A stretch of DNA of 6,380 bases, from assembly GCA_947175455.1 (NCBI GenBank), contig CAMWMW010000110.1, positions 1 to 6,380 on the forward strand, in the 5' to 3' direction. Below the pieces are notes generated by a model. The model did not search any database. It saw nothing but the letters and a program-made list of their open reading frames with translations, and had not been told where the DNA came from. Each line of letters starts with the position of its first letter. Positions within the stretch are counted from its first letter, which is position 1. Both the position numbers and the translations under genes were made by a program. Positions 1 through 6,380 of the stretch are shown here, one piece after another. The DNA comes from an uncultured Porphyromonadaceae bacterium (GTDB lineage: Bacteria; Bacteroidota; Bacteroidia; Bacteroidales; Muribaculaceae).

Positions 1-58
1 CTGCAAGTCCGTATGCCTTGTCGTCTTCATTCAGATATGTGAGGGTCATTGTGCTCAT
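1..58 (-). CDS. Start of an unidentified gene, cut by window edge
   Basis: An ATG at 58-56 on the minus strand opens a frame that reads MSTMTLTYLNEDDKAYGLA and continues past the window edge. It is preceded by an A-rich leader of the kind Bacteroidetes use and by a 70-bp spacer, and it follows the TPR/barrel pair on the same strand. A second in-frame ATG at 49-47 (Met4) could equally be the start. There is no signal peptide in the visible residues, so a cytoplasmic product is more likely. Nineteen residues are too few to assign a family and I do not recognise it. That it is a real gene is inferred from the position, the open frame and the leader. Confidence 0.5.
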   Translation of the reverse strand, partial: MSTMTLTYLNEDDKAYGLA

Positions 59-128
59 AAATTGTTTTTTTCTTACTTGATAACAAGCGGAGAGAAAATA
101 TGGTTTGCGATTCTCTTCGATGCGGCGG
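59..128 (-). other. 70-bp spacer after the barrel gene, no clear terminator
   Basis: This spacer lies between the barrel gene stop (TGA, 131-129) and the next start at 58. An imperfect inverted repeat, AGAGAA (91-96) with TTCTCT (111-116), extends to 88-96/111-119. On minus-strand RNA it has an A-C mismatch and a 14-nt loop, and no U-run follows it, so it is not a convincing intrinsic terminator. A second tiny palindrome, CTTG-4 nt-CAAG, lies at 76-87. The bases just before the next start are A-rich (AAGAAAAAAACAATTT), as usual for Bacteroidetes translation starts. I see no confident -33/-7 promoter pair, so the downstream gene may be cotranscribed. Confidence 0.5.
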
Positions 129-1997
129 TCAGAATGTCACACCGAAGCCTGCCGCGAGTCTGACGCCCTGCTGAGGAAGTCCGGGCAGAAGCTCGTCGTG
201 GCGGTTGAGGAGGTTGTCAGCCTGCACCCATACCGTGAAATTCGAGGTTATGCCGTAGGAGGCGCCGAAATTGAGATAGGTAATGTCGGGGAGTCTCTTC
301 GACACGAGTATGTCTGCATTCGAAATCAGCCCTCCCTGATAATTGCCGACGGTATAGATGTTGCGTACACCGCGGTAATCATAGCTGAGTTTTAGTTTGA
401 GCGTGCTCCACGGGTTTGTCTCTGCCGAGAACGCCGCTGTCCACCTCGGTCTGTCATAGCCGTTGAAATAACCTTTTGTACCGTTCTGGGGCTGGTAATT
501 CCCTTTCGCCTCAAGCTTGATGATTCTGCCAAGGTCGTATGCCATGCGCAGACCCAGGCTGAATCCGCTGAGGTTACATGTGTGGCTGTCGCTGTAGGAA
601 TATCGGATGGGACTTTCTGTTCCGTTCTCCATCACTGATTCCGGCAGACCGGGAGCAACCTGGTTCAGATAATTGAGGCTTTGCTGATACCATCCGCCGA
701 GATATTCCCCGCGAGAGATCCGGAAAGCGAAGTCCGCGCCAGCCGAGAATCCGGAGAAGGGACCGAAAGTCACCCCCAGACTGCCGTCCAGGGGGGAATA
801 CACCGGGCGGGAACCGCCCGGAATAGGATTCTGGTAATAGTCGCGTTCATAGTTTGCCGCAAGTGTGTTAAGCCTGCTGCCTCCGAGAGCGTGAAGATAA
901 AAAGATACCGGACCCGCGAGGTAATCCAGCCTGATATCAGGCGCTATGTGGAGAAAGCTGTATCGGTCTCCATCTTCGCCGGCGTTGAAAGCAAGGTCGA
1001 GATCGGCTCCTATGCGCACCAGAAGGCGGTCGCGCGAGAAACTGTAATAGGGTGTAAGAGTCACCATTCCGTACTTGTCGGGCTGTCTTGGATGATACCC
1101 CCCTACATAAAACGACTCCGGATACAGGAGAATGTCAGCGTTCATGTCGATGCCTATTGTCGATCTGGAAGATGTGGGGAAAGCCACGCCGCCGTTCAGG
1201 TTTATGTCGGTTTCGCGTCCGCCCGAAGCCCTGAGAAATCTTATCCGGTTATCATCAGCCGCCCCTGTAAATGCTCCGGTTCCGGGAGTGTAAACGGATC
1301 TGTAGCCGAAATATCTCACTCCCGCTCCCGCGTTCCATCTCACTTCATCCGTGCGGTCGGGCGATTGCCAGGAGAATCTCGCGGATATGTCGTTTAGAGT
1401 CTGTGTCGGAGCTTCGGGTGCGTTTTCCGGGGAGAATGCTTCCCATTGCGGATTGTATCCGTAATAGTTGAAGTTGCCGATATGCCAGTCTACCGCACCG
1501 CTCAGCCTTCCTTTTCCGTTGAAGTCGTGCGAGCCGTAGAAGCCTATGGACTCGTCGTAACGGTACATGCGGGTGTCTTTCATGAGCTCAGACACCTCCG
1601 GTTTCCACAGCGAGGTGGAATTGTGCTGCAGGCGCACGCCGAATGTCGTGTTCCGGTCGTCAATGAAGCGGTATCCTGCACTCAGGGTGGAGTTCAACCA
1701 GCTTCCGGCTCCGAGATCGAGATACCCTCTGGAATCAGAATATTCCCGGGTATCGCGCCATCCTGTGGCGGGAAGGGGAAGGAGACTCGGGGCGAATGCA
1801 GCCGGAACGCTTCTCCCGTCATAAGAAAGCGGGTTTGTCTCCAGCGAGAACTTGACCTGTCTGGGGAAAGAATTTATGCGGTCGAGCCGAAATACCTCCG
1901 GCACATATTTCCCGTCTACGGAAATCGACTGGTTGTATTGAGCCGCGGCGGGTAACACCGAGACGGCGGCAATGGCGGATATTATATGTTTCTTCAT
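129..1997 (-). CDS. Plug-less TonB-receptor-like outer-membrane beta-barrel protein
   Basis: This 622-residue protein is predicted to lie in the outer membrane. Residues 1-20 form a type I signal peptide (MKK, hydrophobic core, AAA-Q at the cut after 19). Residues 21-80 form a short N-terminal segment with SVDGKYVPEV and a Pro-rich stretch near 64-77. This is far too short for the roughly 120-150-residue TonB plug domain, and no carboxypeptidase-like or CarboxypepD_reg domain precedes it. From about residue 90 to the end, amphipathic strands rich in Gly, Tyr and Phe alternate with polar loops, for example SWLNSTLSAGYRF, WNAGAGVRYFGYRS, LKLKLSYDYRG and ITYLNFGASYGI. The C-terminus has VQADNLLNRHDELLPG (591-606) and ends in GFGVTF, which matches the last strands of TonB-dependent receptors, including the terminal aromatic recognised by the Bam complex. 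By length and character it resembles the Bacteroidetes proteins annotated as TonB-dependent receptor-like barrels that sit beside a long TPR gene. Substrate unknown. One cysteine (474). Transport, adhesion and a structural role all remain possible. Confidence 0.88.
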   Translation of the reverse strand: MKKHIISAIAAVSVLPAAAQYNQSISVDGKYVPEVFRLDRINSFPRQVKFSLETNPLSYDGRSVPAAFAPSLLPLPATGWRDTREYSDSRGYLDLGAGSWLNSTLSAGYRFIDDRNTTFGVRLQHNSTSLWKPEVSELMKDTRMYRYDESIGFYGSHDFNGKGRLSGAVDWHIGNFNYYGYNPQWEAFSPENAPEAPTQTLNDISARFSWQSPDRTDEVRWNAGAGVRYFGYRSVYTPGTGAFTGAADDNRIRFLRASGGRETDINLNGGVAFPTSSRSTIGIDMNADILLYPESFYVGGYHPRQPDKYGMVTLTPYYSFSRDRLLVRIGADLDLAFNAGEDGDRYSFLHIAPDIRLDYLAGPVSFYLHALGGSRLNTLAANYERDYYQNPIPGGSRPVYSPLDGSLGVTFGPFSGFSAGADFAFRISRGEYLGGWYQQSLNYLNQVAPGLPESVMENGTESPIRYSYSDSHTCNLSGFSLGLRMAYDLGRIIKLEAKGNYQPQNGTKGYFNGYDRPRWTAAFSAETNPWSTLKLKLSYDYRGVRNIYTVGNYQGGLISNADILVSKRLPDITYLNFGASYGITSNFTVWVQADNLLNRHDELLPGLPQQGVRLAAGFGVTF

Positions 1998-1999
1998 TA
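1995..1999 (-). promoter_or_regulatory. TAATG stop/start overlap coupling the TPR and barrel genes
   Basis: On the minus strand the TAA stop of the TPR gene (1999-1997) and the ATG of the barrel gene (1997-1995) share one A. The bases before it (CAACGCTCTCAAA) contain no Shine-Dalgarno-like sequence. Reinitiation by ribosomes finishing the TPR gene is therefore the likely way the barrel gene is translated, which would tie the yields of the two proteins together. The overlap is directly visible; the coupling is inferred. Confidence 0.8.
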
Positions 2000-4996
2000 T
2001 TTGAGAGCGTTGAGGCGTGATTTTATTGAATTAAGGATTTCCGGCTCGTTTCCGGGATAATTCTCGCGCAGGCTTTGCAGATATTCTTTTGCGAGATAAG
2101 CCTTGCCCTGACCGTTATAGGCATCGGCAAGGAGGATGAATCCGCGGGCGAGCTGGAACTCATGAGGAGTCCCGGCTTCTGTGAATTCAAGCAGAACCTT
2201 CTCCGCATTGGTAAAATCCTTGTTGTCGATATAATATTGTCCGAGTTCTACCGCAGCTTTGGCTCCGGCGAGACCGGCGGGATTTGCCGAGAGAGAGGAA
2301 AGCATGTCGAGAGCTTCCTCCGTATTTCCGGAACGGAGCATTGCCTGAGCCTCGATAAGCTGCATCTCCTCTGCCTGGTCAGCGCCTATGCCGCCGTTGT
2401 TGCGTGCTTTGCGCGCGTATTCGATACGTTCTGAATCGGATTGCGACGTGCGTGCGATACCGGCATATGCGTCAGCCATGAAATCGGTTTCTCCGGTGTT
2501 CGCCAGTGCTTTGTAGACATCTGTAGCTTCCGGGGCGCGACCCGGTATGTCATTCTCCAGAATCTCGGCACGGAGGAGGAGGGCTTCGGGATATTGCACG
2601 GAATGAGGACGTGCTTCAGCGAGATGTGCGAGAGTTTCCTCCGCTTCCACAAACTTTCCTGAAGACTGGAGCGAATTTGCGATGTCGAGCAATACCGGAG
2701 CGAGGTATTTGCCGTCAGGATAGTCACGCACATAGTTTCTCAGAAGAGTTATGTCTTCGATATTCTCGGCATAGGCGGTCTCCGCGCTGTCGAATGCGAG
2801 CTGTTCCATTTCATCGGCGTCAAGCTGTTTTGCGTCCGGAACACTGCGGAGGAATTCCGCATACTGCGGCAGTTCGCCTCGTGAAGCATAATATTTTCTC
2901 AAGTCATCGTTGGCAATCGATGCCTCCTCGCTTGACGGCCAGGTGCGGATTATTTCCTTGTAAGTGTCGGCTGCCTGTTCCTGTTTTCCTGCTTTGGAAT
3001 AAGTCAGTGCAAGGTTGATCATGGCTTTTCTTGCCTGCACAGACTTGGGATATCTGGATGCAAGCCGGCTGAAAGCGTCAGCCGCCATGTCATTCCGGTC
3101 TATTGCCTCATATGTCAGGGCTTTCTCAAGAAGCACATTGGGCATCCATTTGGAATCCGGGAAATTGTTTTCAATCTCGGCAAGCTCTTTTATTTTTCCG
3201 TTCACGTCCCCGTCAAGACCGAGCATGACAGCGTGGCGGTAGGAAGCATAATCCGCGTCTGAAGCATTCTCCGCTTTCGCACGTGCATATGTGTCGCGGG
3301 CTGTCCGGTAGTCTCCCGTATAATACTGGCAGTCCGCCATTCTTGTGACAGCATCCGCCTTCAGGGTTGCGGGAAGGGCGGGGGATGCCGCCAGAGCCTT
3401 TGCGAACTCACGTGCGGCAGCCGCATATTTCTCCTGCTGATATTCGGAATAAGCGAGATTATAAAGAGCCAAAGTGCGGTTCGAAGAGTTGTTTTCCGAT
3501 TTGAGGAAAGTATTGTATGCCGCAGATGCCTTGGTGTAATTCCCCTGCGAATACTCCGCATCGCCGAGCCATATCTGGGTCTGCGCGGCGAGTCGGCGGT
3601 CATGCGAGGCAAGCTCAAGCGAGCGGTTGAAGAACCCGGAAGCCTCCTGCGGACGACCGTTGGTCATCGATTCGATTCCCAGTTCGTAGAGAATCTTCTG
3701 TTTGGCGGCAAGCACGTCTTTGGACGGGCGTCTTATCTTCTCGATGCTTGCAAGGGCTTTGGTATAGTTGCGCTCGTTGTAATATGCAGTTGCCAGATAT
3801 TCCTCTACCTTGGGAGTATATTCCGAATTCGGATAAAGTTTGATAAAGCCTTCCAGCATGTCTACCGAAGAGGAGAACGGCACCTTGCCCCCTCTTGTCA
3901 AGGCTGCCACATAGTTGTAGAGGGCAACTTCCGACACATTGCGGTCATAATCCATGCGTGCCGCCTTCTCGAACGCCATTGCGGCGGCATCATCGTTGCC
4001 TGTCTTCACATCGCATTGTCCGAGATATAGCCATGCGCTTTGGGCAAGGTCATTGTCAAGTTCCGTAAGAGTGGCGAATTTTTCGGCAGCCGCGGCGTAG
4101 TCGCCATCTGTGTAGTCGGCGACGGCAAGTGCGTATATGGCGTCAGGAGCCGGCGAGCCGTCAGTCAGCGAAGTGTATTTTTTCAAGAAAATCCTCGCCT
4201 GCTGATAGTCGCCCAGTTTGAAGAAGCTGAGACCGGTAATGCGGTTCAGCTCAGGTGCGAGCTCCGGATCGGAGAGTGAGCGGAGAAGTTCCTGTCCCTT
4301 TGCCGCCACGCGGTCGTATTCTCCCCGGTTATAGTCTATCTGAGTCATGTAATATGCCGCTTCAAGACCTCTTTCTCCGCTTCTCACTTTTGAGAATCCG
4401 GAGTATGCTTTATCGTAGTCGCCGTCGATATAGTCGAGATAAGCTGTGTAGAATGTGTATGCCTCGCGGTAAAGACGATTCTCCTTCAAGGCTTTCAGAC
4501 TCTGTCTTGCCTCGGCGTAATGTCCGGTCTTGATCTGTGTCAGCGCATGCCGGTATGTGTAGAGGGCGAAGTCTTCTCTGTTCAGGCGGTCGAAATCTAT
4601 GCCGTCGTATTCCGTCAGGGCGTCGGGCCAGAGGTGATGGAAAAAGAAATAGTCACCCACGGAAAGTCTTGCTTCGAGAGCATGGGTGGATGCGGGGTAA
4701 TCTCTGATGAAATTACGAAGCAGGGTGACGCATTCCGCATCGCCGCGTTCGTAATATGCACGGGCAAGCATGAACACGTATTCCTCTTTTTCGGTCTGGT
4801 TAAGGATAATGCCCTTGGTGTTTAGCTCGTTCAGCTGGTCGATCACTCCGGGGTAGTTTCCGCTTGAAAGCATGGTGCGGGCGCGTTCCAGATAACCTGC
4901 CGCAAGGGGAGAGAACCTTTCGGGAGACGCGCTGACCTGCGCTGAGGCGGCAGTAGCTGAAACCGCTGCTATCAGCGATATTATAAATTTATTCAT
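1997..4996 (-). CDS. Large exported tetratricopeptide-repeat protein
   Basis: This is a 999-residue protein built almost wholly of TPR-type helical hairpins, inferred to be a periplasmic scaffold. Residues 1-20 are a type I signal peptide: a short basic start (MNK), a hydrophobic core, and ASA-Q at the predicted cut after residue 19. There is no lipobox Cys, so it is not a lipoprotein. The turn residue before the second helix (the G of GDY-like motifs) recurs at 158, 192, 225, 262, 298, 333, 447, 485 and 561. Degenerate copies occur at 409, 522 and 634, and further turns at 670, 780 and 890. The spacing is mostly 33-39 residues, as expected for TPRs, giving roughly 20 or more repeats. Clear examples are LGDYQQARIF, DGDYAAAAEKF, QGNYTKASAAY and TGDYRTARDTY. 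No catalytic domain, transmembrane helix or coiled coil is evident. The chosen Met gives the signal peptide. The gene is coupled to the downstream barrel gene by a TAATG overlap, which suggests a shared task at the outer membrane. The partner and function are not known from the sequence; the YbgF/CpoB or BamD-like label that such proteins sometimes receive would only reflect the repeats. Confidence 0.93.
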   Translation of the reverse strand: MNKFIISLIAAVSATAASAQVSASPERFSPLAAGYLERARTMLSSGNYPGVIDQLNELNTKGIILNQTEKEEYVFMLARAYYERGDAECVTLLRNFIRDYPASTHALEARLSVGDYFFFHHLWPDALTEYDGIDFDRLNREDFALYTYRHALTQIKTGHYAEARQSLKALKENRLYREAYTFYTAYLDYIDGDYDKAYSGFSKVRSGERGLEAAYYMTQIDYNRGEYDRVAAKGQELLRSLSDPELAPELNRITGLSFFKLGDYQQARIFLKKYTSLTDGSPAPDAIYALAVADYTDGDYAAAAEKFATLTELDNDLAQSAWLYLGQCDVKTGNDDAAAMAFEKAARMDYDRNVSEVALYNYVAALTRGGKVPFSSSVDMLEGFIKLYPNSEYTPKVEEYLATAYYNERNYTKALASIEKIRRPSKDVLAAKQKILYELGIESMTNGRPQEASGFFNRSLELASHDRRLAAQTQIWLGDAEYSQGNYTKASAAYNTFLKSENNSSNRTLALYNLAYSEYQQEKYAAAAREFAKALAASPALPATLKADAVTRMADCQYYTGDYRTARDTYARAKAENASDADYASYRHAVMLGLDGDVNGKIKELAEIENNFPDSKWMPNVLLEKALTYEAIDRNDMAADAFSRLASRYPKSVQARKAMINLALTYSKAGKQEQAADTYKEIIRTWPSSEEASIANDDLRKYYASRGELPQYAEFLRSVPDAKQLDADEMEQLAFDSAETAYAENIEDITLLRNYVRDYPDGKYLAPVLLDIANSLQSSGKFVEAEETLAHLAEARPHSVQYPEALLLRAEILENDIPGRAPEATDVYKALANTGETDFMADAYAGIARTSQSDSERIEYARKARNNGGIGADQAEEMQLIEAQAMLRSGNTEEALDMLSSLSANPAGLAGAKAAVELGQYYIDNKDFTNAEKVLLEFTEAGTPHEFQLARGFILLADAYNGQGKAYLAKEYLQSLRENYPGNEPEILNSIKSRLNALK

Positions 4997-5024
4997 TGTT
5001 ATTGTCGTTTCAAGTTTCAGATTG
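4997..5024 (-). other. Short fbp-TPR intergenic gap with A-rich leader
   Basis: This 28-bp spacer separates the fbp stop from the ATG of the TPR gene. Read on the minus strand, the bases just before the start are ACGACAATAACA, which is A-rich with no Shine-Dalgarno match, as is usual in Bacteroidetes. A perfect-but-one tandem 7-mer (GTTTCAA then GTTTCAG on the plus strand) occupies 5007-5020. There is no room for an intrinsic terminator and no recognisable Bacteroidetes -33/-7 promoter (TTTG / TAnnTTTG) in the gap itself. Cotranscription of fbp with the TPR gene is therefore plausible, though a promoter inside the end of fbp cannot be excluded. Confidence 0.6.
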
Positions 5025-6380
5025 TCAGTTTTTGTAATGCCGCTCCTTCACGATTCCATGGCGAAATGCGTAGAGAAGTTCTGACAGTTCGTCGATCTGC
5101 GCCTGCAGTTCTTTCCCTTTGTCAGTGTCGCGCACGCGCATCCGGTGTCTTGACAGTTCCACGATCTGTGTTGTGGAAACGATGTCGGAGCCGTTTCTCA
5201 CAGCCTCCTCCGCAGAGGTGAACGGCTCATGCTGAACGAGCTGGAAACCGCTGCTGTGGAACACAAGCGTGTATCCGGCGATGCCGGTGGTATTGTGATA
5301 TGCCTTTGCGAAACCGCCGTCGATGACCATCATTTTCCCGTTGGCGCGTATGGGACTCTCTCCCTTTGCCGCCCTTACCGGAACATGACCGTTGATTATA
5401 TGGCGGTGTTCACCCTCGACTCCGAACGCATCGAGAATCATGTCGCATACCTCCTCATTGTTCCGGAGCTTGAAATACCACCCCTTCTCCTCGACATGTG
5501 TTGCGGGATCGTCAATGAAATATCGTTCGAAAGTCGCCATCTTGGAGTTGTCGAAAAGGGGCGCGTCCGGTCCGCGCCACAGATACCAGAAGAAATCGCG
5601 GGCATATTTGCGTTCCTCTTCCGAAGAATCATCGTTGAACGCCTCGCGCATTGTCATTCCTATTTTATGCAGCAGCTCGCGGCCTTTGTATTTCTTTCCG
5701 CATACCTCCACCTCTTTCATCGTGCCGTCTTCATTGAGAGGCAGGGAAGCGTGGAAGAGAAGGTTTGAGTTGTATATGCCATACATGCATCCGTTGGAGA
5801 AGAGGCAGTCGATATGCTTCATCAGCTTGTCGCTGACGCTGAATGAATGACGGAGTTTGTCGACAAGCTCCCTCTCCTCGGCAGTCAGTGCCGTCGGGTC
5901 AGCCGGATCGAGTGTCGGGAAATTGGTGTCGTTGAGAGGATATTCCTTTCCGTCGAGGGTGACGGTTCCTTTCTCCTTGTCGATGCGCGACAGCAGATCG
6001 CGGTCGGCGAGTCCCCATTCGGGATGTTCTTTTGCCATCTGCGCCTCCAGCTTAAGCTGGATTATTGCAATCGCCTTGTGCATGCGGCCTATCAGGAGTC
6101 TGGATTTTTCTGTAAAGGCGTTCTCCTCGTCTTCACCTGCGATATGTGGCATGAAACGTGTGCAGGGGTCATCTCCGTAAGTCTCCATGGCGAAGGTTGC
6201 GAGCGGCACCATGTTTATGCCGTAGCCGTCTTCAAGTGTCGCCATGTTGGCGTATCTCAGAGAGAGTCGCAACACGTTCGCCATGCAGCATTCGTTGCCT
6301 GCCGCCGCTCCCATCCACAAAGCGTCGTGGTTGCCCAACTGTATGTCGAACCTGCCGTAGTCGCAGAGAATATCCATGAT
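5025..6380 (-). CDS. fbp: Class III fructose-1,6-bisphosphatase, 5' end cut by window edge
   Basis: This cytoplasmic enzyme hydrolyses fructose 1,6-bisphosphate to fructose 6-phosphate plus phosphate, the committed step of gluconeogenesis. It belongs to the FBPase_2 family, which has a calcineurin-like metallophosphoesterase fold and is known from Bacillus subtilis and Bacteroidetes. About 451 residues are visible. Counting from the Met codon at 6375-6377, the metal-binding GNHD is at residues 15-18 (6324-6335). It is followed by the family block running from WMGAAAG to RYANMATLEDGYGIN (21-54). LLFHASLP at 206-213 supplies a probable ligand His209, and INGHVPV at 328-334 supplies His331. The stretch YLWRGPDAPLF...FERYFI (265-288) and the block IDGGFAKAY...TGIAGYTL (352-371) are also typical. 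The frame stays open to the edge (an in-frame ATC at 6378-6380). Family members are about 650-670 residues and carry two further phosphoesterase motifs before GNHD, so the visible Met is internal and roughly 200 N-terminal residues lie outside. No frameshift or missing residue is seen in the visible part. It ends in TGA, 28 bp before the TPR gene on the same strand. Confidence 0.95.
   Translation of the reverse strand: MMDILCDYGRFDIQLGNHDALWMGAAAGNECCMANVLRLSLRYANMATLEDGYGINMVPLATFAMETYGDDPCTRFMPHIAGEDEENAFTEKSRLLIGRMHKAIAIIQLKLEAQMAKEHPEWGLADRDLLSRIDKEKGTVTLDGKEYPLNDTNFPTLDPADPTALTAEERELVDKLRHSFSVSDKLMKHIDCLFSNGCMYGIYNSNLLFHASLPLNEDGTMKEVEVCGKKYKGRELLHKIGMTMREAFNDDSSEEERKYARDFFWYLWRGPDAPLFDNSKMATFERYFIDDPATHVEEKGWYFKLRNNEEVCDMILDAFGVEGEHRHIINGHVPVRAAKGESPIRANGKMMVIDGGFAKAYHNTTGIAGYTLVFHSSGFQLVQHEPFTSAEEAVRNGSDIVSTTQIVELSRHRMRVRDTDKGKELQAQIDELSELLYAFRHGIVKERHYKN

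Noticed and set aside
88..119. Inverted repeat after the barrel gene as an intrinsic terminator
   Set aside because: The stem is only 6 bp, plus 2 beyond a mismatch, on minus-strand RNA. The loop is 14 nt, and what follows is A-rich rather than U-rich.
681..1397. 238-codon plus-strand open frame opposite the barrel gene
   Set aside because: It lies wholly antisense to a well-supported coding sequence. Its translation is rich in Arg, Ser and Cys with no domain or signal, and other overlapping plus-strand frames in the same area look the same. It is a codon-bias shadow.
3602..4030. 142-codon plus-strand open frame opposite the TPR gene
   Set aside because: It is antisense to continuous TPR repeats. 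The hydrophobic patches arise from complementing Ala/Tyr/Glu codons, and there is no independent evidence of coding.
5080..5175. Repeated TGACAGTTC...GATCTG blocks near the end of fbp
   Set aside because: They encode two similar short helical segments (QIVELSR and QIDELSE) in frame, so codon reuse explains them. No further copies or regulatory placement are seen.
5229..5768. 179-codon plus-strand open frame opposite fbp
   Set aside because: It is antisense to the conserved FBPase core, including the GHVPV motif. The composition is a mirror of the real gene and no leader or family resemblance is visible.
1..6380. CRISPR array, mobile element, tRNA/rRNA, toxin-antitoxin or defence system
   Set aside because: No regular spaced repeats, transposase or integrase motifs, terminal inverted repeats, tRNA-like clover sequence or small paired genes were seen. 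Nearly all bases are used by the four minus-strand genes.

Overview
The window reads as ordinary chromosomal DNA from a member of the Bacteroidetes, most likely the order Bacteroidales. A gut Muribaculaceae-type genome with moderate G+C would fit. The evidence is a class III (Firmicutes/Bacteroidetes-type) fructose-1,6-bisphosphatase, a very long exported TPR protein paired with a TonB-receptor-like barrel, A-rich leaders in place of Shine-Dalgarno sequences before two of the starts, and very tight gene packing. The family-level placement is inference from protein character, not from a marker gene.

All supported genes lie on the minus strand, so the window is best read from high to low coordinates. 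First comes the C-terminal two thirds of fbp (5025-6380), which is cut by the window edge. After a 28-bp gap comes a 999-residue signal-peptide-bearing TPR protein (1997-4996). Its stop codon overlaps the start of a 622-residue outer-membrane beta-barrel protein (129-1997) in a TAATG junction. After a 70-bp gap, the first 19 codons of a further gene (1-58) run off the other edge. Nothing on the plus strand is convincing; the longer plus-strand open frames are antisense shadows.

The TPR and barrel genes form a tight translational pair, and both products carry type I signal peptides. The simplest model is a periplasmic TPR solenoid working beside, or docking on, a plug-less barrel in the outer membrane. 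The substrate or task is not visible in the sequence. fbp is a cytoplasmic gluconeogenic enzyme that may share the transcript because of its position, with no obvious functional link.

I found no mobile element, CRISPR array, RNA gene, toxin-antitoxin pair, phage gene or defence gene. The most interesting item is the TPR/barrel pair, which is probably a conserved but functionally uncharacterised envelope module rather than a new system unique to this window.
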